Positions 34,700-46,064 of a DNA stretch of 64,000 nucleotides are shown here, piece by piece; the first letter of the stretch is position 1, and the number at the start of each line of letters is the position of its first letter. The notes under the pieces are model-generated. The model was given only the letters and a program-made list of their open reading frames with translations, was not told where the DNA came from and made no database searches. The position numbers and the translations under genes were made by a program. The stretch covers positions 1,758,501-1,822,500 of the forward strand of contig WPIO01000057.1 in assembly GCA_009760855.2 (NCBI GenBank). The letters run 5' to 3'. This DNA is from Cristatella mucedo (Eukaryota; Bryozoa; Phylactolaemata; Cristatellidae).

Positions 34700-35090
34700 C
34701 AAGTGCCTCCTTTGCTGAAAGAGTTTTTATATAGCTGCCGGTTAATCGACGGATATAGAGAAAGTTTCTTACCCTGAACACGATGTATGCCAAGGCTTTG
34801 CTCTTTCTTGTCTAGATGAACTGTTGCATAAGTTTCAAACTCCTCTTCCGAAGGTCCTGTGCGGACGCTAAATTAGCCTTTCAATTCCTCCCCTTGAAGA
34901 CCGTTGGCGACAGAAGCTTTCGCTTTGCAGCTCCTAGACTGTGGAGCTGGCTTCCACATTTCTGACGCAACTACATATACTCTATTGCTCCAGATTATGG
35001 CACATTCCTTACCGAATACAGATTTGGCTTTCCGTACGCTATGTAAAACTCCTCCACCTGACACCCACATAGTCTTTTTGAATTGTAGAG
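34700..35090 (+). mobile_element. LINE-B 3' fragment, old
   Basis: From CTCCTTTGCTGAAAGAG through GAAGACCGTTGGCGACAGAA and CTAGACTGTGGAGCTGGCTT to the 3' UTR (ACACCCACATAGTC). About 100 bp of the C-terminal region is deleted around 35020, and the tail is replaced by (TA)n. Confidence 0.8.
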
Positions 35091-35139
<49 letters not shown>

Positions 35140-35141
35140 AT
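35091..35141. repeat. (TA)n microsatellite
   Basis: About 50 bp of TA repeats with one TG interruption, directly at the LINE-B fragment end. Confidence 0.95.
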
Positions 35142-36304
35142 ACATTACGTTAAAACTCAAAAGCTACTATAAATAATTTCAAACGTTGTGATGAATTTAA
35201 TAAAGTCGGGAAATACTTGAACTTAGTTTATCTTCTCTTCATTCCCAAATTCGTTCGTAAATGAGGTCTTTTATTCAAATTTTTATTTTAATACTTGTTT
35301 CAATTCATTAAAGCCTTGTATACCTTTTTCCTGTTAATCATTAGTGACAGCCCAGGTGCATTTTTTTTAAATTAGTAATACATTGCCGTCATGCTGTAAT
35401 TTTAGTTTTGAAACCGACGAACATCTTTTGAAAAATATCTGCCCTGGATAGCGTTACCTCTGGGCACCCAACCTTTCTAATGACACTTCATCTCTGCAGA
35501 TGCAGTGGTGGCATCAAGCGTCCACCCAAGCACCGTAATGCCAAGTGGCCTAAAGCTCTAGCAAGAAACTGAGTGCTAGCCTAGTCGCACACAATCGCTA
35601 TGCTGTCTATCCTGTAGCATGTAGACGAGATCCTCAAGCTTGCACTTTCTGCTCAGATAAGCTGAAGGTGAAAGAGCAGTGAGGCCTCGGTTTTTTCACA
35701 TCACTTTGAGGATATTGCCATACTGGAGCAGAGGAGATACATTCAGATCACTGATAGTTACCAGCTCGGTTGCACGGGTGTGTTTTTAACTGCAATTCGG
35801 TGTAGTTCTACAACCGCAATCTCATAAATTTGAAAAATAACCAGAAATTTCAGTTTCAGCAATCGAAAAAGTATAACATTGATTGAATAAGAAAGGGTCA
35901 AAAATTTCAATAAATTAAAGCAAGAAAGTCGCCTTTCCGTCCGTAGTGCTGCAAGATAGCTCACTTCCGTCAAGAAGCAAAATGGTACAGCATGATCGGC
36001 CGTGGCGGAACTACAATAACTCTGCAAAGCCAGTCCACAGCCAGTGAGCTCTTGTACTTTCAATTATCTCTAACTTAGTTTAGACAATTGAGTTACTTTA
36101 AGGATGCGGTTTCGGTGTCACAAGCTAACTTCTTCAAACTACATCTGAGCATACCCTTTACAAACCACATCTTGGCAGAATGTTAATGGCTTTACTTGTG
36201 CATTGTCTTTGGCAGAGAATATACGTACTTGTACCCACCACAACTAATTTTCGTATTTACTGCTTAGCAGTGATGCAAGTTTGCCAGCAACGTGTTTAAT
36301 CAAA
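35142..36304. other. No recognisable gene
   Basis: AT-rich, with a slightly GC-richer part at 35440-35740. A 101-codon minus frame (35758-36063) has no recognisable domain. Confidence 0.4.
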
Positions 36305-36342
36305 GCCTCGTTGGCCGCAGTGGTATCAGGTCCGCCTAAACC
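36305..36342 (+). pseudogene. Possible 5' half of a tRNA-Met-like sequence
   Basis: GCCTCGTTGGCCGCAGTGG followed by TATCAGGTCCGCC resembles the acceptor and D-arm half of an elongator tRNA-Met, including an A-box-like segment. No anticodon arm, B box or matching acceptor strand follows. It could equally be chance or a SINE relic. Confidence 0.25.
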
Positions 36343-36904
36343 ACATATATAAAAGTATATAACAATTGACACAGCTACAGGCAAAAACCGGATCTAATAT
36401 ATTTGTGCTGTACCATCTAAAAAGTCATAGATTACCGCTCTCTACCGCACTAGTCTTCAATAGTACTATGGCACTTATAATAATAAATCTTTTTATTGAT
36501 TTCATTATATTACATTAGCATTATTATATTAGTATTCTATTTTATTATATTATATCAAGCTACACGATACTTCATTGGTTGTATAAGACTTTTAGCTCAC
36601 TGCCTATAAATTCGCTTCACTGAGCCATATTAGTATTACACGTCTTTTACTAGTCACTCCCAGCAGTATAAGTCGCCATTTTTCACGCGACGGACTTTCT
36701 TGCCTGAATTAATAGAAATTGGGATAACTGCTTGGTCTGTTGGTACATTTCACAGGTTATTATACTAGGGAAAAAGCTTAATAATAAAGCAATGAATTAG
36801 CGTAATGACGCACCTACTGATGCCACTTGAAGGCGGTAATAAAAACTTCAATCGAAGAAGTGTGTGTGATGCTATTTAGAGTATATTAATGCAATTTATT
36901 GTTT
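36343..36904. other. No recognisable gene
   Basis: Very AT-rich, with no repeat boundary seen. Confidence 0.4.
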
Positions 36905-36960
36905 TTAACAGCACCTTCAGAGAACCTAATCTCTTTCTAGGCTCTTTAAACATGCTTTAA
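36905..36960 (-). mobile_element. LINE-A solo stem-loop relic
   Basis: Only the terminal hairpin region (AGAGAACCTAATCTCTTTCT on the plus strand) survives, with a mutated stem. Confidence 0.6.
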
Positions 36961-37242
36961 TGGCGGCATAACCGTATCATGCAGAGTGTCAAAATGCATA
37001 AGATAGTTTTAGAAAAAATGCAGAATTTAGAAACCATGCATAGATGCAAATAATGGTTCATGATAATTTGCACAGTATCTGAATTTGTAAGCACGGAAGG
37101 ACAAAAAACTTTTCGTCTTATTACGAGAGAAAAGTGTGCAATTTTAGCTTTGTCTTGAATGATATCCTACCACAGTTATCGTGACGTTAGTCAAGAATTA
37201 TTTCCATACTTTGTCAGAATGTTAAGCAAAGGCATGCTATCT

Positions 37243-37385
37243 CATAGATTCAAGGTTTTTTGAATGCATAGCAAGACTATTTGAGTCAATAAAGAGGAAG
37301 ATACAATGTCTATGCGCGACCATAGCTTCAAGGTTTTTTGAATGCAAAGCAAGACTATTCGAGTCAATAAAGAGGAAGATACAAT
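37243..37385. repeat. Tandem duplication of a 65-bp unit, period 78 bp
   Basis: 37243-37307 and 37321-37385 share CAAGGTTTTTTGAATGCA and GAGTCAATAAAGAGGAAGAT with about four differences. A 13-bp spacer separates the units. Confidence 0.9.
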
Positions 37386-37520
37386 TTTATGCTGGTGGGG
37401 GACTTGTTCAGATAGGCTAAAGAGAGAGAGAATGAAGGGACATAAGTTTTGAGTTAAAAAAACTGAGGCTAAAATTTTATGCGATTGAGAGCTAGTGCAG
37501 GTCGATGAGAAGTGGTTTAA

Positions 37521-37606
37521 TTTAATAATAATAATAATAATAATTCACTTGATAAAGCGCCCTCAGAGAACTTAATCTCTCTCTAGGCGCTTTACATTTG
37601 CTGCAA
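37521..37606 (-). mobile_element. LINE-A solo 3' tail, well preserved
   Basis: Complete stem-loop and (ATT)n tail (plus strand AATAATAATAATAATAATAA). Little beyond the GCAAATGTAAAG box was copied. Confidence 0.9.
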
Positions 37607-37830
37607 AAATGTATCAACTTGGAGGCTCACGATAGAAAAATATAGCTACATAGATTTTCACTAACTGCCAGTGCCTAATTGCGTATAAAGGTCTACCAGC
37701 CAGTATTAGCTCGTTAAAAGTCAGTAATCATTTGAATGTGACGCTTCTGTATTCTAAATTCTGTTCGCACTAGCGCGGGAAGGCATTTATACGTAAATAA
37801 TAGACAAATAAACTCTCCATGTGGGCTTAC

Positions 37831-38536
37831 CTCTCGGTATAAATTTTAACATTCCGAGATCCTAGAAGTGTATAATTTGAATTTCCACTACACCATGTTA
37901 AAATGCACGACAAACAGAAGCAGTGGTTGCAGTCTGATAAGAGGCCAAATAATGACTCATCCACCAAAGGGTTATCCAGAACATTATCAAAACATATCGA
38001 GCACTGCTTATCTTGGCTATCCACTAGTCCCTTACTTCGTTCTTCAATTACTTGTTTGCACTCCTAAGAATTTTGAAGCAAAATAAACTCGCTAGGGGTA
38101 GAAATACACTATATACGAGTTCTTGCATACAATTACTGCAATCCAATACCTGTTCATGATTAGCTTTAGCTGTTTTGTCGTTGAAGTGTAATGTACATGC
38201 CAAGCATTTCTCACAGATGAATGAGTCCATAACTTTGAGTTCATCTTCATTATTACTGAACCAGTTTTCTAGGTAGCCAGCAAGACATATTGGGGGTCCG
38301 TTTATCAATGGATGACCACTATGACTATAACAGTAGTAATCTAAAATGAGAGATTGATCTGCAATTTTTTCTACGTTGTTAGCACGCCCCTCAGTTTTTT
38401 TTTAGTATATACAATTATCTTCAAATTCGCATATTGAACATGATTTATTCAACTTGCAATGCAATATAGACCGTGAATTACAATTTAAGCTTGTTATCTG
38501 CACTATTATTGCCACAGATTTATGGCCATAGTGTCT
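37831..38536 (-). CDS. Partial three-exon gene with makorin-like RING finger
   Basis: Three minus-strand exons join without a stop: 38536-38413, 38340-38117 and 38063-37831 (about 193 residues). Introns are 72 bp (GTATAT...TTTTAG) and 53 bp (GTATAT...TTCTTAG), phases 1 and 0. The last exon ends at a strong donor (AG|GTAAGC, intron from 37830), phase 2. Exon 1 is Cys-rich (CKLNKSCSICEFEDN) and exon 2 has CYSH and CEKCLACTLHF. Exon 3 carries CSICF, then 20 residues to CNHCFCLSCILTW, the same spacing and FGxLSxCNH pattern as makorin RING fingers, which are ubiquitin ligases. The final RING Cys pair would lie on a further exon that I could not find, and the true start is also missing. It may be a host gene, or one damaged by the nearby insertion at 37521-37606. 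Confidence 0.55.
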
Positions 38537-38814
38537 CTAAAATAGCATGGGCCAAAATTGCTGGGGAAAGTTTCAAAGCTCTGGGCTCACAATGACTAAA
38601 AGCTCAACCATTGGTTTCTCTTAATCTTATAACTTAAAGCTCATTTCAATTGGAGGATGTTAATATTGACTCTCTCTCTCATTCTTTTTCTTTTTAATTT
38701 TAATTTCAAGTAGCCTTCAGTCTCTTGAAGCAGTATTTTTTAATTTCTTGTTCATATTACCTGAGAGCCGTATGTTTAAGCTAATAAATCTTCCTCCCGG
38801 TATGTTTATATAAA
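38537..38814. other. Upstream flank of the makorin-like exons
   Basis: Contains the possible 3' splice site (GCTATTTTAG on the minus strand, ending at 38537). No earlier exon was recognised. Confidence 0.35.
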
Positions 38815-38935
38815 TGTATTTCATTTGTATAGCGCCCTAGGAGAACTTGCTTTAGGCGATTCACATAACCTACGATCTCGGCCAGACCTTGGTCGAGGCG
38901 AGCACATAAACCACTGGGTCAAACCAATACAGTTT
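38815..38935 (-). mobile_element. tRNA-derived SINE, copy 3, internally deleted
   Basis: The A-box side (plus strand GCGAGCACATAAACCACTGG) and the LINE-A-like tail (ATAGCGCCCTAGGAGAACTT) are present. The B-box segment between them is largely deleted, so pol III transcription is unlikely. Confidence 0.75.
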
Positions 38936-39059
38936 AATAGTCCCATTTCAGTTCTGTACTGTAGAATAAATCTCTTGATTGCATTGGGGGATTTGTAATA
39001 CAAATTTTGACTTCCCCACTTTGGTCTTACGTAGGAATATTCTCGAACGGCCCAGCACA

Positions 39060-41370
39060 CTCTCCCTTAGGAGCTGCTATCACTCTATCTAACTTAGTGG
39101 TCATCGGGACCGCTAAAACCCTTGTGCCATTGCAATTAATTGCCTTTTGAATTCTCGCTCAATAAGCACTTTACTACTAACAATAAATGACGCGATTACC
39201 GACAACGGCTTCGACCTGCTTGGCATGCCGGAAACCAGGCTGAAATAGTCTGACGACCCGAACGTAACCACCTGAACACCGCCCAGATTGTATTGATTTT
39301 CATACACCTAGATTTATAAAAACTCGTGTATTCGCCATTTTTGTAGATTCATTATTTAATTTCAACCCACCATAACTTTCTCAGAAGCAGTCTATCGAAT
39401 CTCTTTAGACTTCATCCAACAATAACCTGCAGATAGAGACAGTTTTTTCAGCACCCCCTTTGGTTTTAAGTCTTTTTTATCTGGAATTTCCCTTATCTCA
39501 TTCAATTCTGTCAGCAATAAAGCCATCTTTCCTGGTTATAATTGATTTTAACATTACTTTTAATAACTTACCTGATGTCTTCAGCATCGAATTGTGTGCG
39601 CTGACTGACACAGCTCGCTTTGAGCAACCCACACAGGACCGATTATAGTCTGCTACAACCACATGCTTTCATCACATATAATGCCAAATTCTGCTTATCC
39701 GACCGCATGCAAATCTTATTCAGTCTGCACTGTGTGACCTGCTCCTAATCGGAAGTCACCTGTGAATCTCGAAACCTCAAACCCTTGACATCGAAGCTGA
39801 CAGCGTTAAGCGTTTCTTGTTCTCCCTTGCTGCTCACTCGCTCTTCAGATTTCGTATCATTGGTAAAATGCTACAACCCGACGTTAACTGACATTTTCGA
39901 CGTGTTTGCCCTACTGACTAAGCGGACTTCCAGCCCTCGCCATACAGCCTATGGTTAAACTAGGTCAGGTAAGTCCATGTTTGAAAAACAAATAAAAGAT
40001 CGGGACTGACGGTCACGTCCTTCGACAGGTATAAGAGGACTGCTGTAGATCGTAACCATCGATCCTAAAAAAGGCCGTCTAGCTTCTATAAAAACATCAT
40101 TCAATCACAGACACACAGTCTAAAAAAGCAGATGTCTACGATCAATCATCTCTTTAACCACTTCCTGGTTAGCTCCTTACCTATTAAGGCTTGTGATGAT
40201 CTATCTGATCGCTGCTGTCGATTCTCAGTCAGCAAGATAGACAAGATCAAAGAGTCCATTCCTACGTTAGCAGCGTCCCCCTAGAATCGTGTCCCTCAGT
40301 TCTATGCAGCTCCTCTATGTCTACACTCGAGGAAGCTCATCCAGAAACACGTATCCGAATGAAAGAAGACTAATAGTTCTTTAGATCTACTCTCCTGCTT
40401 CTACGATGCATAGACATACTGCTGCAATGCAAAAAGTAACAATGTCAATATGACGTTAGAAGCAGTTCTTGTCACTGCACCTTTCTTTAAATGCCACCAT
40501 CCTACCATTGTTTGGTAAAGCAATTGGCTTACTCGAATATGCATTAGCAACAACCGAACTCAGATCGATGGACCAGGTGCGTGGAAACATTTGAAGAGCA
40601 GTGGAGCTAGGATAGTCATCACACCATCACAGCAGCCCTATGTTAGAGCAACTACTAGGTGTGACCAGAAATGAACAACAGGAAAGGTCCCGAGACTGCC
40701 CTTATGGGTATCCTCTAGGTCTAGATAACAAAGGTAACTTTTCACCGAGTCTACCTTCTCGCATTCTTATTTAAGACACTCTGGAAATAATTGTTGCAGA
40801 TCTACTGAACTCATATGGTAAAAATGTAAACCAAGATACTAAGCTCCAGTCTGGTGTGAGTGTTAGTCATTCCGAAGTGTCAGTATTGCTTAGGCTGAAT
40901 AACGACTGCCTTAGAATGCAGTTTCTATGCTTGTTTTTCTCGATCTTTCAGCAGCTTTTAATACTATCAATCACCTGCTGGAGCGCTTGTCATCTCTCCT
41001 GGGCATCACTGGCACTGCACTGCAATGGTTTAGTTCCTATTTCTGTGGGAGACTTCACAAAGTATATGAACGAAGATCATCCGAGAAACCACTGAAGCAT
41101 GTACTACCTCAGGGTTCAGTGATTCACCCATGTCTTTTCAAGATTTATATTATTCCTCTTACCGATGCAATTACAAGGCACAATCTAGGCTTTCACTTAT
41201 ATGCAGATGACACTAAGTTGTACCATTGCTTTGATATTTCCCAGATATCCAGGATATCGAATAGTCTGTGTTTTAGGTGACATCTCAACAGTCTAAACTC
41301 CTTTGCTGAATGCATGGATTAAAACCAAACATGGATGGCAGCTAACTGTTTTAAATTGAATGGCGATAAA
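39060..41370 (+). mobile_element. LINE-A, old near full-length copy including endonuclease
   Basis: Ancient copy in the expected order. Endonuclease N-terminus at about 39150-39260 (INDAITDNGFDLLGMPETRLK; here the catalytic ETRL keeps its Glu). Central endonuclease at about 39510-39590 (FLVIIDFNITFNN, equivalent to IxGDFNIH). Linker around 40080-40270. RT from about 40740. LDLSAAFNTINH (40936-40971), LPQGS, and FHLYADDTKLYHCF (about 41190-41232). It stops soon after KLNGDKT-like codons. Many frameshifts. It shows that LINE-A also encoded an EEP endonuclease. The 5' boundary is approximate. Confidence 0.75.
40927..41280 (+). pseudogene. LINE-A reverse transcriptase palm fragment
   Basis: The 117-codon frame covers RT motifs A to C: FLDLSAAFNTINHLLERL with the catalytic Asp, the LPQGS block, and HLYADDTKL with both catalytic Asp residues. 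The frame then breaks at a TGA. It has no native start and is part of the decayed copy at 39060-41370. Confidence 0.85.
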
Positions 41371-42090
41371 ACTAAATAACCAGCTTTGGAAAATTAAGTG
41401 TGACTCATAAATTACGCAACTACAAGCTAAACATCTGCTTGTATAGTTTAGCAAGCATTTCATCAGTTGCATCTTCGCATAGTATAGATGTCTTTTAAAA
41501 AAAGTAACCTTTTATTTGAGTTTCTTTTAATATCCACGAGGGGCTAAAGCCCAATTTTAGGTTAGCAAATATGGCTCTTCTTATTTACGCAAATCAGAAA
41601 ACCTGGATTTGGCAACTTAGAGTAAGCAAAATTAAAACCATGGTTCATTAAGCACATTGGGTAATGCAAAATGAAAATTAGCTGCTATTAATCATCCTAA
41701 GGCAGCTAAAGACGATAACTTCAAATATGGTTAACATTGCTTGGCACAAGGCGGTCATCTTGCTTGGTCCACACTAACCTAAAAGTGGGTTTATTTTTAA
41801 TGTCCAACTGTTCAAGGTTTCCACAGTTCAAGATAACCGCAAATGCTTAGTTTGAGACAATACATTTGACCCGTAAAATAGCTGAAAAGCAATGACTTGT
41901 TGCCAAACATTTTCATATAACTTATTTACTCATTTTCACGTTAACCACTACCACGTCCGGTGTTCGTATAGTCACTTTCAACGTTAATCGAACTGCATGA
42001 ATGACCAGGTGTTAATCGTGGCTACGAGTACTGCCTACTTGTTGTGCTTTACAACGGGTTTGCCCTACCGATTTCTTTGCCAAGCTTTAT
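41371..42090. other. No recognisable gene
   Basis: AT-rich DNA without repeat boundaries. Confidence 0.4.

Positions 42091-42175
<85 letters not shown>
42091..42175. repeat. (CT)n microsatellite
   Basis: About 84 bp of uninterrupted CT repeats. Confidence 0.97.
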
Positions 42176-42178
<3 letters not shown>

Positions 42179-42754
42179 CAAGGCTAGGGGCTTGTGCCAA
42201 AGCCACATAATGTAGAATAACTACAACCTAGCTGCATGGTCTTCTAGTATGCTAGCTCCATACTGGTTAAACATCAAGTGGTAGCTGTCGAAAAACTGAG
42301 GCCTGGTGAGTTTTGTTCAGAAAGTCGGCAGTGGGGTCTATTAGTTCCTAGTGACAATCTTTAGGGTCGAGCCTAACACTGCTTTATTTCTTTTCCCTGG
42401 GATTGTTTTGGAAAGCTATGTGAAAGTCTCTGAGCTGACTTTATAGGTTCCATTATTTTTCATTAAGATTAAATAATAATCATCAATGAAAATCAAAAGA
42501 TTTATATAATTGTTTGTGATGCCAATTAGTACGGACTTGATCAATGTGATGACTACCTCAGCATATAATGCTGAGCTTGTTGCCATGCTAATGTGACAAA
42601 TTTTGTAAAACGACTTATTTACTTTTACTTCCGATGAGAATTTTAATTGCAAACTATTTCATATTATTTATAAATACATTATTGGCTATGGAAGATTCGA
42701 TCGATTAAACAAGCACTACGTAGGATGCAGGCATCTTTTATCACAAAAATTAGT
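42176..42754. other. No recognisable gene
   Basis: AT-rich. A 78-codon minus frame at 42416-42652 is hydrophobic in places but unrecognised. Confidence 0.4.
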
Positions 42755-43435
42755 CTTCCAGCACATCTCTTGTTAAATCTGCACAAAATGTAGGTGTCAT
42801 GTTCCAAAGTGAACTTTCATTTGACCACCACTTCAGCTCCACTGTTAAGTCTGCCTACATTCATCTACATCGCATTGCTCAAATTCGGGCTTGTTTAGAC
42901 ACCGACACCACATCTAAATTTATCCATGAATTTTTGACATCCCTTCATGACTTCTGTAACTCATGGCTTTGTAGTCTATCGGCCTGTGCAAGCAGGAGCG
43001 TACAGCCAGTGCAAAACTCTGCAGCTAGGCTTCTCTGTCGTGAGCGTCGTAGTTGCCACATCTCGCCGACCTGCACTGGCTTCTAGTCAAGCAACGGATC
43101 GACTTCAAGGTTTTGTCGCTCACTTTTAGGTCCCTTCATTCCTTGGCTACAGCCTACCTATCAGATCTTCTCCACCAGGTATAGAACACCTCGCTCTTTG
43201 GAATGTAATTGCTTACCTATACCTCTTAGAAACCTCAAATAATTTTTTTAACATGCTTATAGTTCGTATTCTCCCAAAGCCTGTATCTCACTTCCGACTT
43301 GTGTCACGACTTCTCCTGACTTGACCATATTTAAAAAAGAAACTAAAAAAGCACCTATTTAGGAGAGCATTTAGTGGGTCTATGTGGTCCGGCATTAACG
43401 TGCATATGGGTGCTGACACTGTGCATGCGGCCACC

Positions 43436-43525
43436 AACCATACTTGCATGCTGACCCTGTGCATGACACTCCAAGAATAACATGGTTATGGGTGACATGC
43501 ACAGGGTCAGCATGCAAGTATGGTT
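43436..43525. repeat. Perfect hairpin 1 (30-bp arms)
   Basis: Arms at 43436-43465 and 43496-43525 are exact reverse complements (arm starts AACCATACTTGCATGCTGAC). The loop is 30 bases. The left arm is normal LINE-A 3' UTR; the right arm is the same segment inverted and continued (GTTATGGGTGACATGC). Confidence 0.93.
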
Positions 43526-43543
43526 CGAGGATTTTAGTTAGAT

Positions 43544-43617
43544 GGTTAGTGGAAGAATACTCGATAAACACCAAGAATAACACGGGTAGGTGTTTATCGA
43601 GTATTCTTCCACTAACC
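43544..43617. repeat. Perfect hairpin 2 (29-bp arms)
   Basis: Arms at 43544-43572 and 43589-43617 are exact reverse complements (GGTTAGTGGAAGAATACTCG...). The loop is 16 bases. Both this loop and that of hairpin 1 contain CCAAGAATAACAYGG. Confidence 0.93.
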
Positions 43618-43754
43618 ACCCGATCGTGTTTCCTTTGCAGCAAATTTTAAGCACGTAGAAACAGTTATCTGAGGGTTCGTTATCAGGTGTATTGTTAACA
43701 TTATTATTATTGGCTTAATAAATAAAGCTATTTCACTGTATGGTAATACAACTA

Positions 43755-44997
43755 CTCTGAAGTACCTCTGAAATATGAAGTACCTCATGGCTCAGTGCTA
43801 GGTCCGGTTCTTTTCACTGTTTATACTCTGCCTGTTGCTGATGTGATTGCCAATCTACACAATCTAGCACAATCTAGGCTTTCACTTCTATGCGGATGAC
43901 ACTCAGTTGTAATTTTGCTTTGATCCCTCCCGGCCTTCGAGCACCTCAAATTCTCTCAACTCACTCGCTGCATGCATTGATGACATCCGCGCATGGATGG
44001 CAGCAAATTTTCTAAAACTAAACGATGATAAAACTAACTTACTAGTTATGGGCAAACCCAGTGTGATTCAGAGATTGGAAAGGCTGACTCTCAAAATTGG
44101 CTCTGCCAGCATATCTCCAGTTGCATCAGCTCGAAATCTAGGTGTCATATTCCAAAGCGACCTCTCGTTAGACAACCATATCAGCTCCACAGTCAAATCC
44201 GCCTATTTTCAGCTTCATAACATTGCTTAAATTCGGGCTTGTTTAAATAAAGATACCACATCTAAGTTGGTCCATGCATTCGTGACATCCCGTCTCGACT
44301 TCTGCAGCTCGCCTCTTACTAGCCTACCAGCATGTGCGATCAGGCGATTGCAGCTGGTGCAAAACTCTGCAGCTACACTTGTCTGTCGTGAGCGTCGCAG
44401 TTGCCACATTACTCCACTTCTCGCCGACCTGCACTGGTTACCAGTCAAGCAACGAATTGACTTCATGTTTTTGTCGCTCACTTTTAGGTCCCTTCATTCT
44501 ATGGCTCCAGCCTATCTTTCAGATGTACTACCCCATCAGGCCAAGCATCATACCACCCACTTTTCGGAATCCAAAAGTCTAGAAATACCTTGTACAAACC
44601 TTAAATCCTTTGGAGACCGTGCATTTAGTTCGTATGCTCCCACAGCCTGGAACTCCCTACCGACCTGCGTCAGAACATCCCAACCCCCCCCCCGACCTGA
44701 CCACATTTAAAAGGAACCTAAAAACACACCTATTTAGGACAGCATTTAGCGGGTCCCTGTGATTCGTCCTTGATGTGCTTATGCGTGCTGACACTGTGCA
44801 TGCTGCCACTAACCACAATTGCATGCTGACCCTGTGCATGTCACCACTAACCATATTATTCATTTTGTTTGTTTTTCAAGCATGATTTTACTTGCCATTC
44901 AATTGCATTTCACTTTGCAGCAAATATAAAGCACCTAGAGAGAGATTAAGTTCTCTGAGGGCGCTTTATCAAATGAATTATTATTATTATTATTATA
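43755..44997 (+). mobile_element. LINE-A 3' half, fairly young
   Basis: Same truncation point as 25916 (TCTGAAGTACCTCTGAAATA) and the same extent to the (ATT)n tail at 44980-44996. Differences include a short repeated insertion (ACAATCTAG three times around 43858-43885) that shifts the frame before FYADD, TAA at 44227-44229, and a C-run insertion near 44683-44694. It is otherwise close to the 25916 copy. Confidence 0.92.
43997..44710 (+). pseudogene. LINE-A RT C-terminal region, broken
   Basis: 43997-44230 reads [20 protein letters not shown] through LHNIA to a stop. 44267-44710 continues with [18 protein letters not shown] through NSLPTCVRTSQ, then runs out of frame in the C-run. It is part of the insertion at 43755. 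Confidence 0.85.
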
Positions 44998-45027
44998 CGT
45001 TAACTTTAGCTTCATCTGTAGTTATGT

Positions 45028-46015
45028 ATGCTTGCCTTGCCGATATTTGATCCTGGATGTCGGAAAACTTCCTGAAATTAAATGACGATAAAGCCGAACT
45101 GCTTCTCATAGGACACCCTAAGCGTGTGGCTGGATTAAAAGGCTCTGCTGTTCTAATTGGTGATGCTATTATGTGACCTTCACCACGTGCTCGTAATCTA
45201 GGTGTCGTGTTCGACAGCTGCCTCAATTTCAAAAGCTTCATTCAGAAGACTGCCTCTACAGCTAGCCATCACATCCGATCCCTATCCAAGATTAGAGCTG
45301 TCTCCCACAGTGGCTTGTAAAAAATGTAACTAGCTCTTTAGTTCTGTCTCGGCTTGATTATTGTTATTTCCTTTTGGCTGGACTGCCAAAGAAAGCTATT
45401 ATGCCACTACAGCGGACTTTGAATATGGCTGCAAAGCTGGTCTTCAAGTCCCAGCGGTTTGAGCACGTGTCTCCTTTGCTGAAAGAGCTAGAATGGTTGC
45501 CAGTTGAGCAAAGAATACAGAGCAAAGTTCTTGTGCTGACCCACAAGGCCCGCCACGGCTTGGCTCCTTCATACCTAGCTGAACTGCTGCATCAGTTTCA
45601 GCCTGTTCGCGCCCTCAGGTCCTGTGTGGACAATAAATTAGCTGTCCGATTCCTCCGCTTAAAGACAGTTGGCGACAGAAGCTTTAGCTCTACAGGTCCT
45701 AGGCTGTGGAACTCGCTTCGACAATTCTTATGCAACGACATCTACTCTCCTGATGCCGACTATGGCACATCTTTTTCAGCGGTCCTGAACTGCTACTTCT
45801 ATGCTACTCACTGCCTCAACTGCTCTCCTAACTCTGCTATGCTTCCCACTTTCTCTTTGTTGCGTGAGACGAAGTCTGTTGGCTACCGAATGCGTACCGA
45901 AAGCCGCTTAGGCTGTGAGTGAGCTATACAAAACTCTCCTGTGTAACACCCACATGGTCTTTATGACTTTGTGGAGTTACTGACGGAGATACATTACATT
46001 ACATTACTACATTAC
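45028..46015 (+). mobile_element. LINE-B 3' half, well preserved
   Basis: 5'-truncated in the codons after YADD (TATGCTTGCCTTGCCGATAT) and complete to the (ACATT)n tail at 45990-46015. Its 182-codon frame (45374-45922) holds the conserved tail from [19 protein letters not shown] to RMRTESRLGCE. The 3' UTR hairpin GTAAC...CACA...TGTG...GTTAC (about 45934-45982) is intact. It is about 95 percent identical by eye to 13650-17213 over one 170-bp stretch. Confidence 0.93.
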
Positions 46016-46064
46016 ATGTGTGTGTGTAAATATTATGTATAGATTTATATCTGTAACTGTGCAT

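Larger units (their letters stand above)
42755..43710 (+). mobile_element. LINE-A fragment, old, with rearranged 3' UTR
   Basis: Starts near CAGCACATCTCTTGTTAAAT and keeps NLGVMFQSELSFDHH-like codons, LHRIAQIRACLDTDTTSK and [19 protein letters not shown]. The C-terminal region follows in shifted frames. The 3' UTR (about 43400-43690) contains two adjacent perfect hairpins absent from other copies. It ends in a short ATT-rich tail near 43705. Confidence 0.85.

Noticed and set aside
43395-43650. Mirrored reading frames on both strands
   Set aside because: Both arise from the inverted repeats of the two hairpins in the LINE-A 3' UTR.
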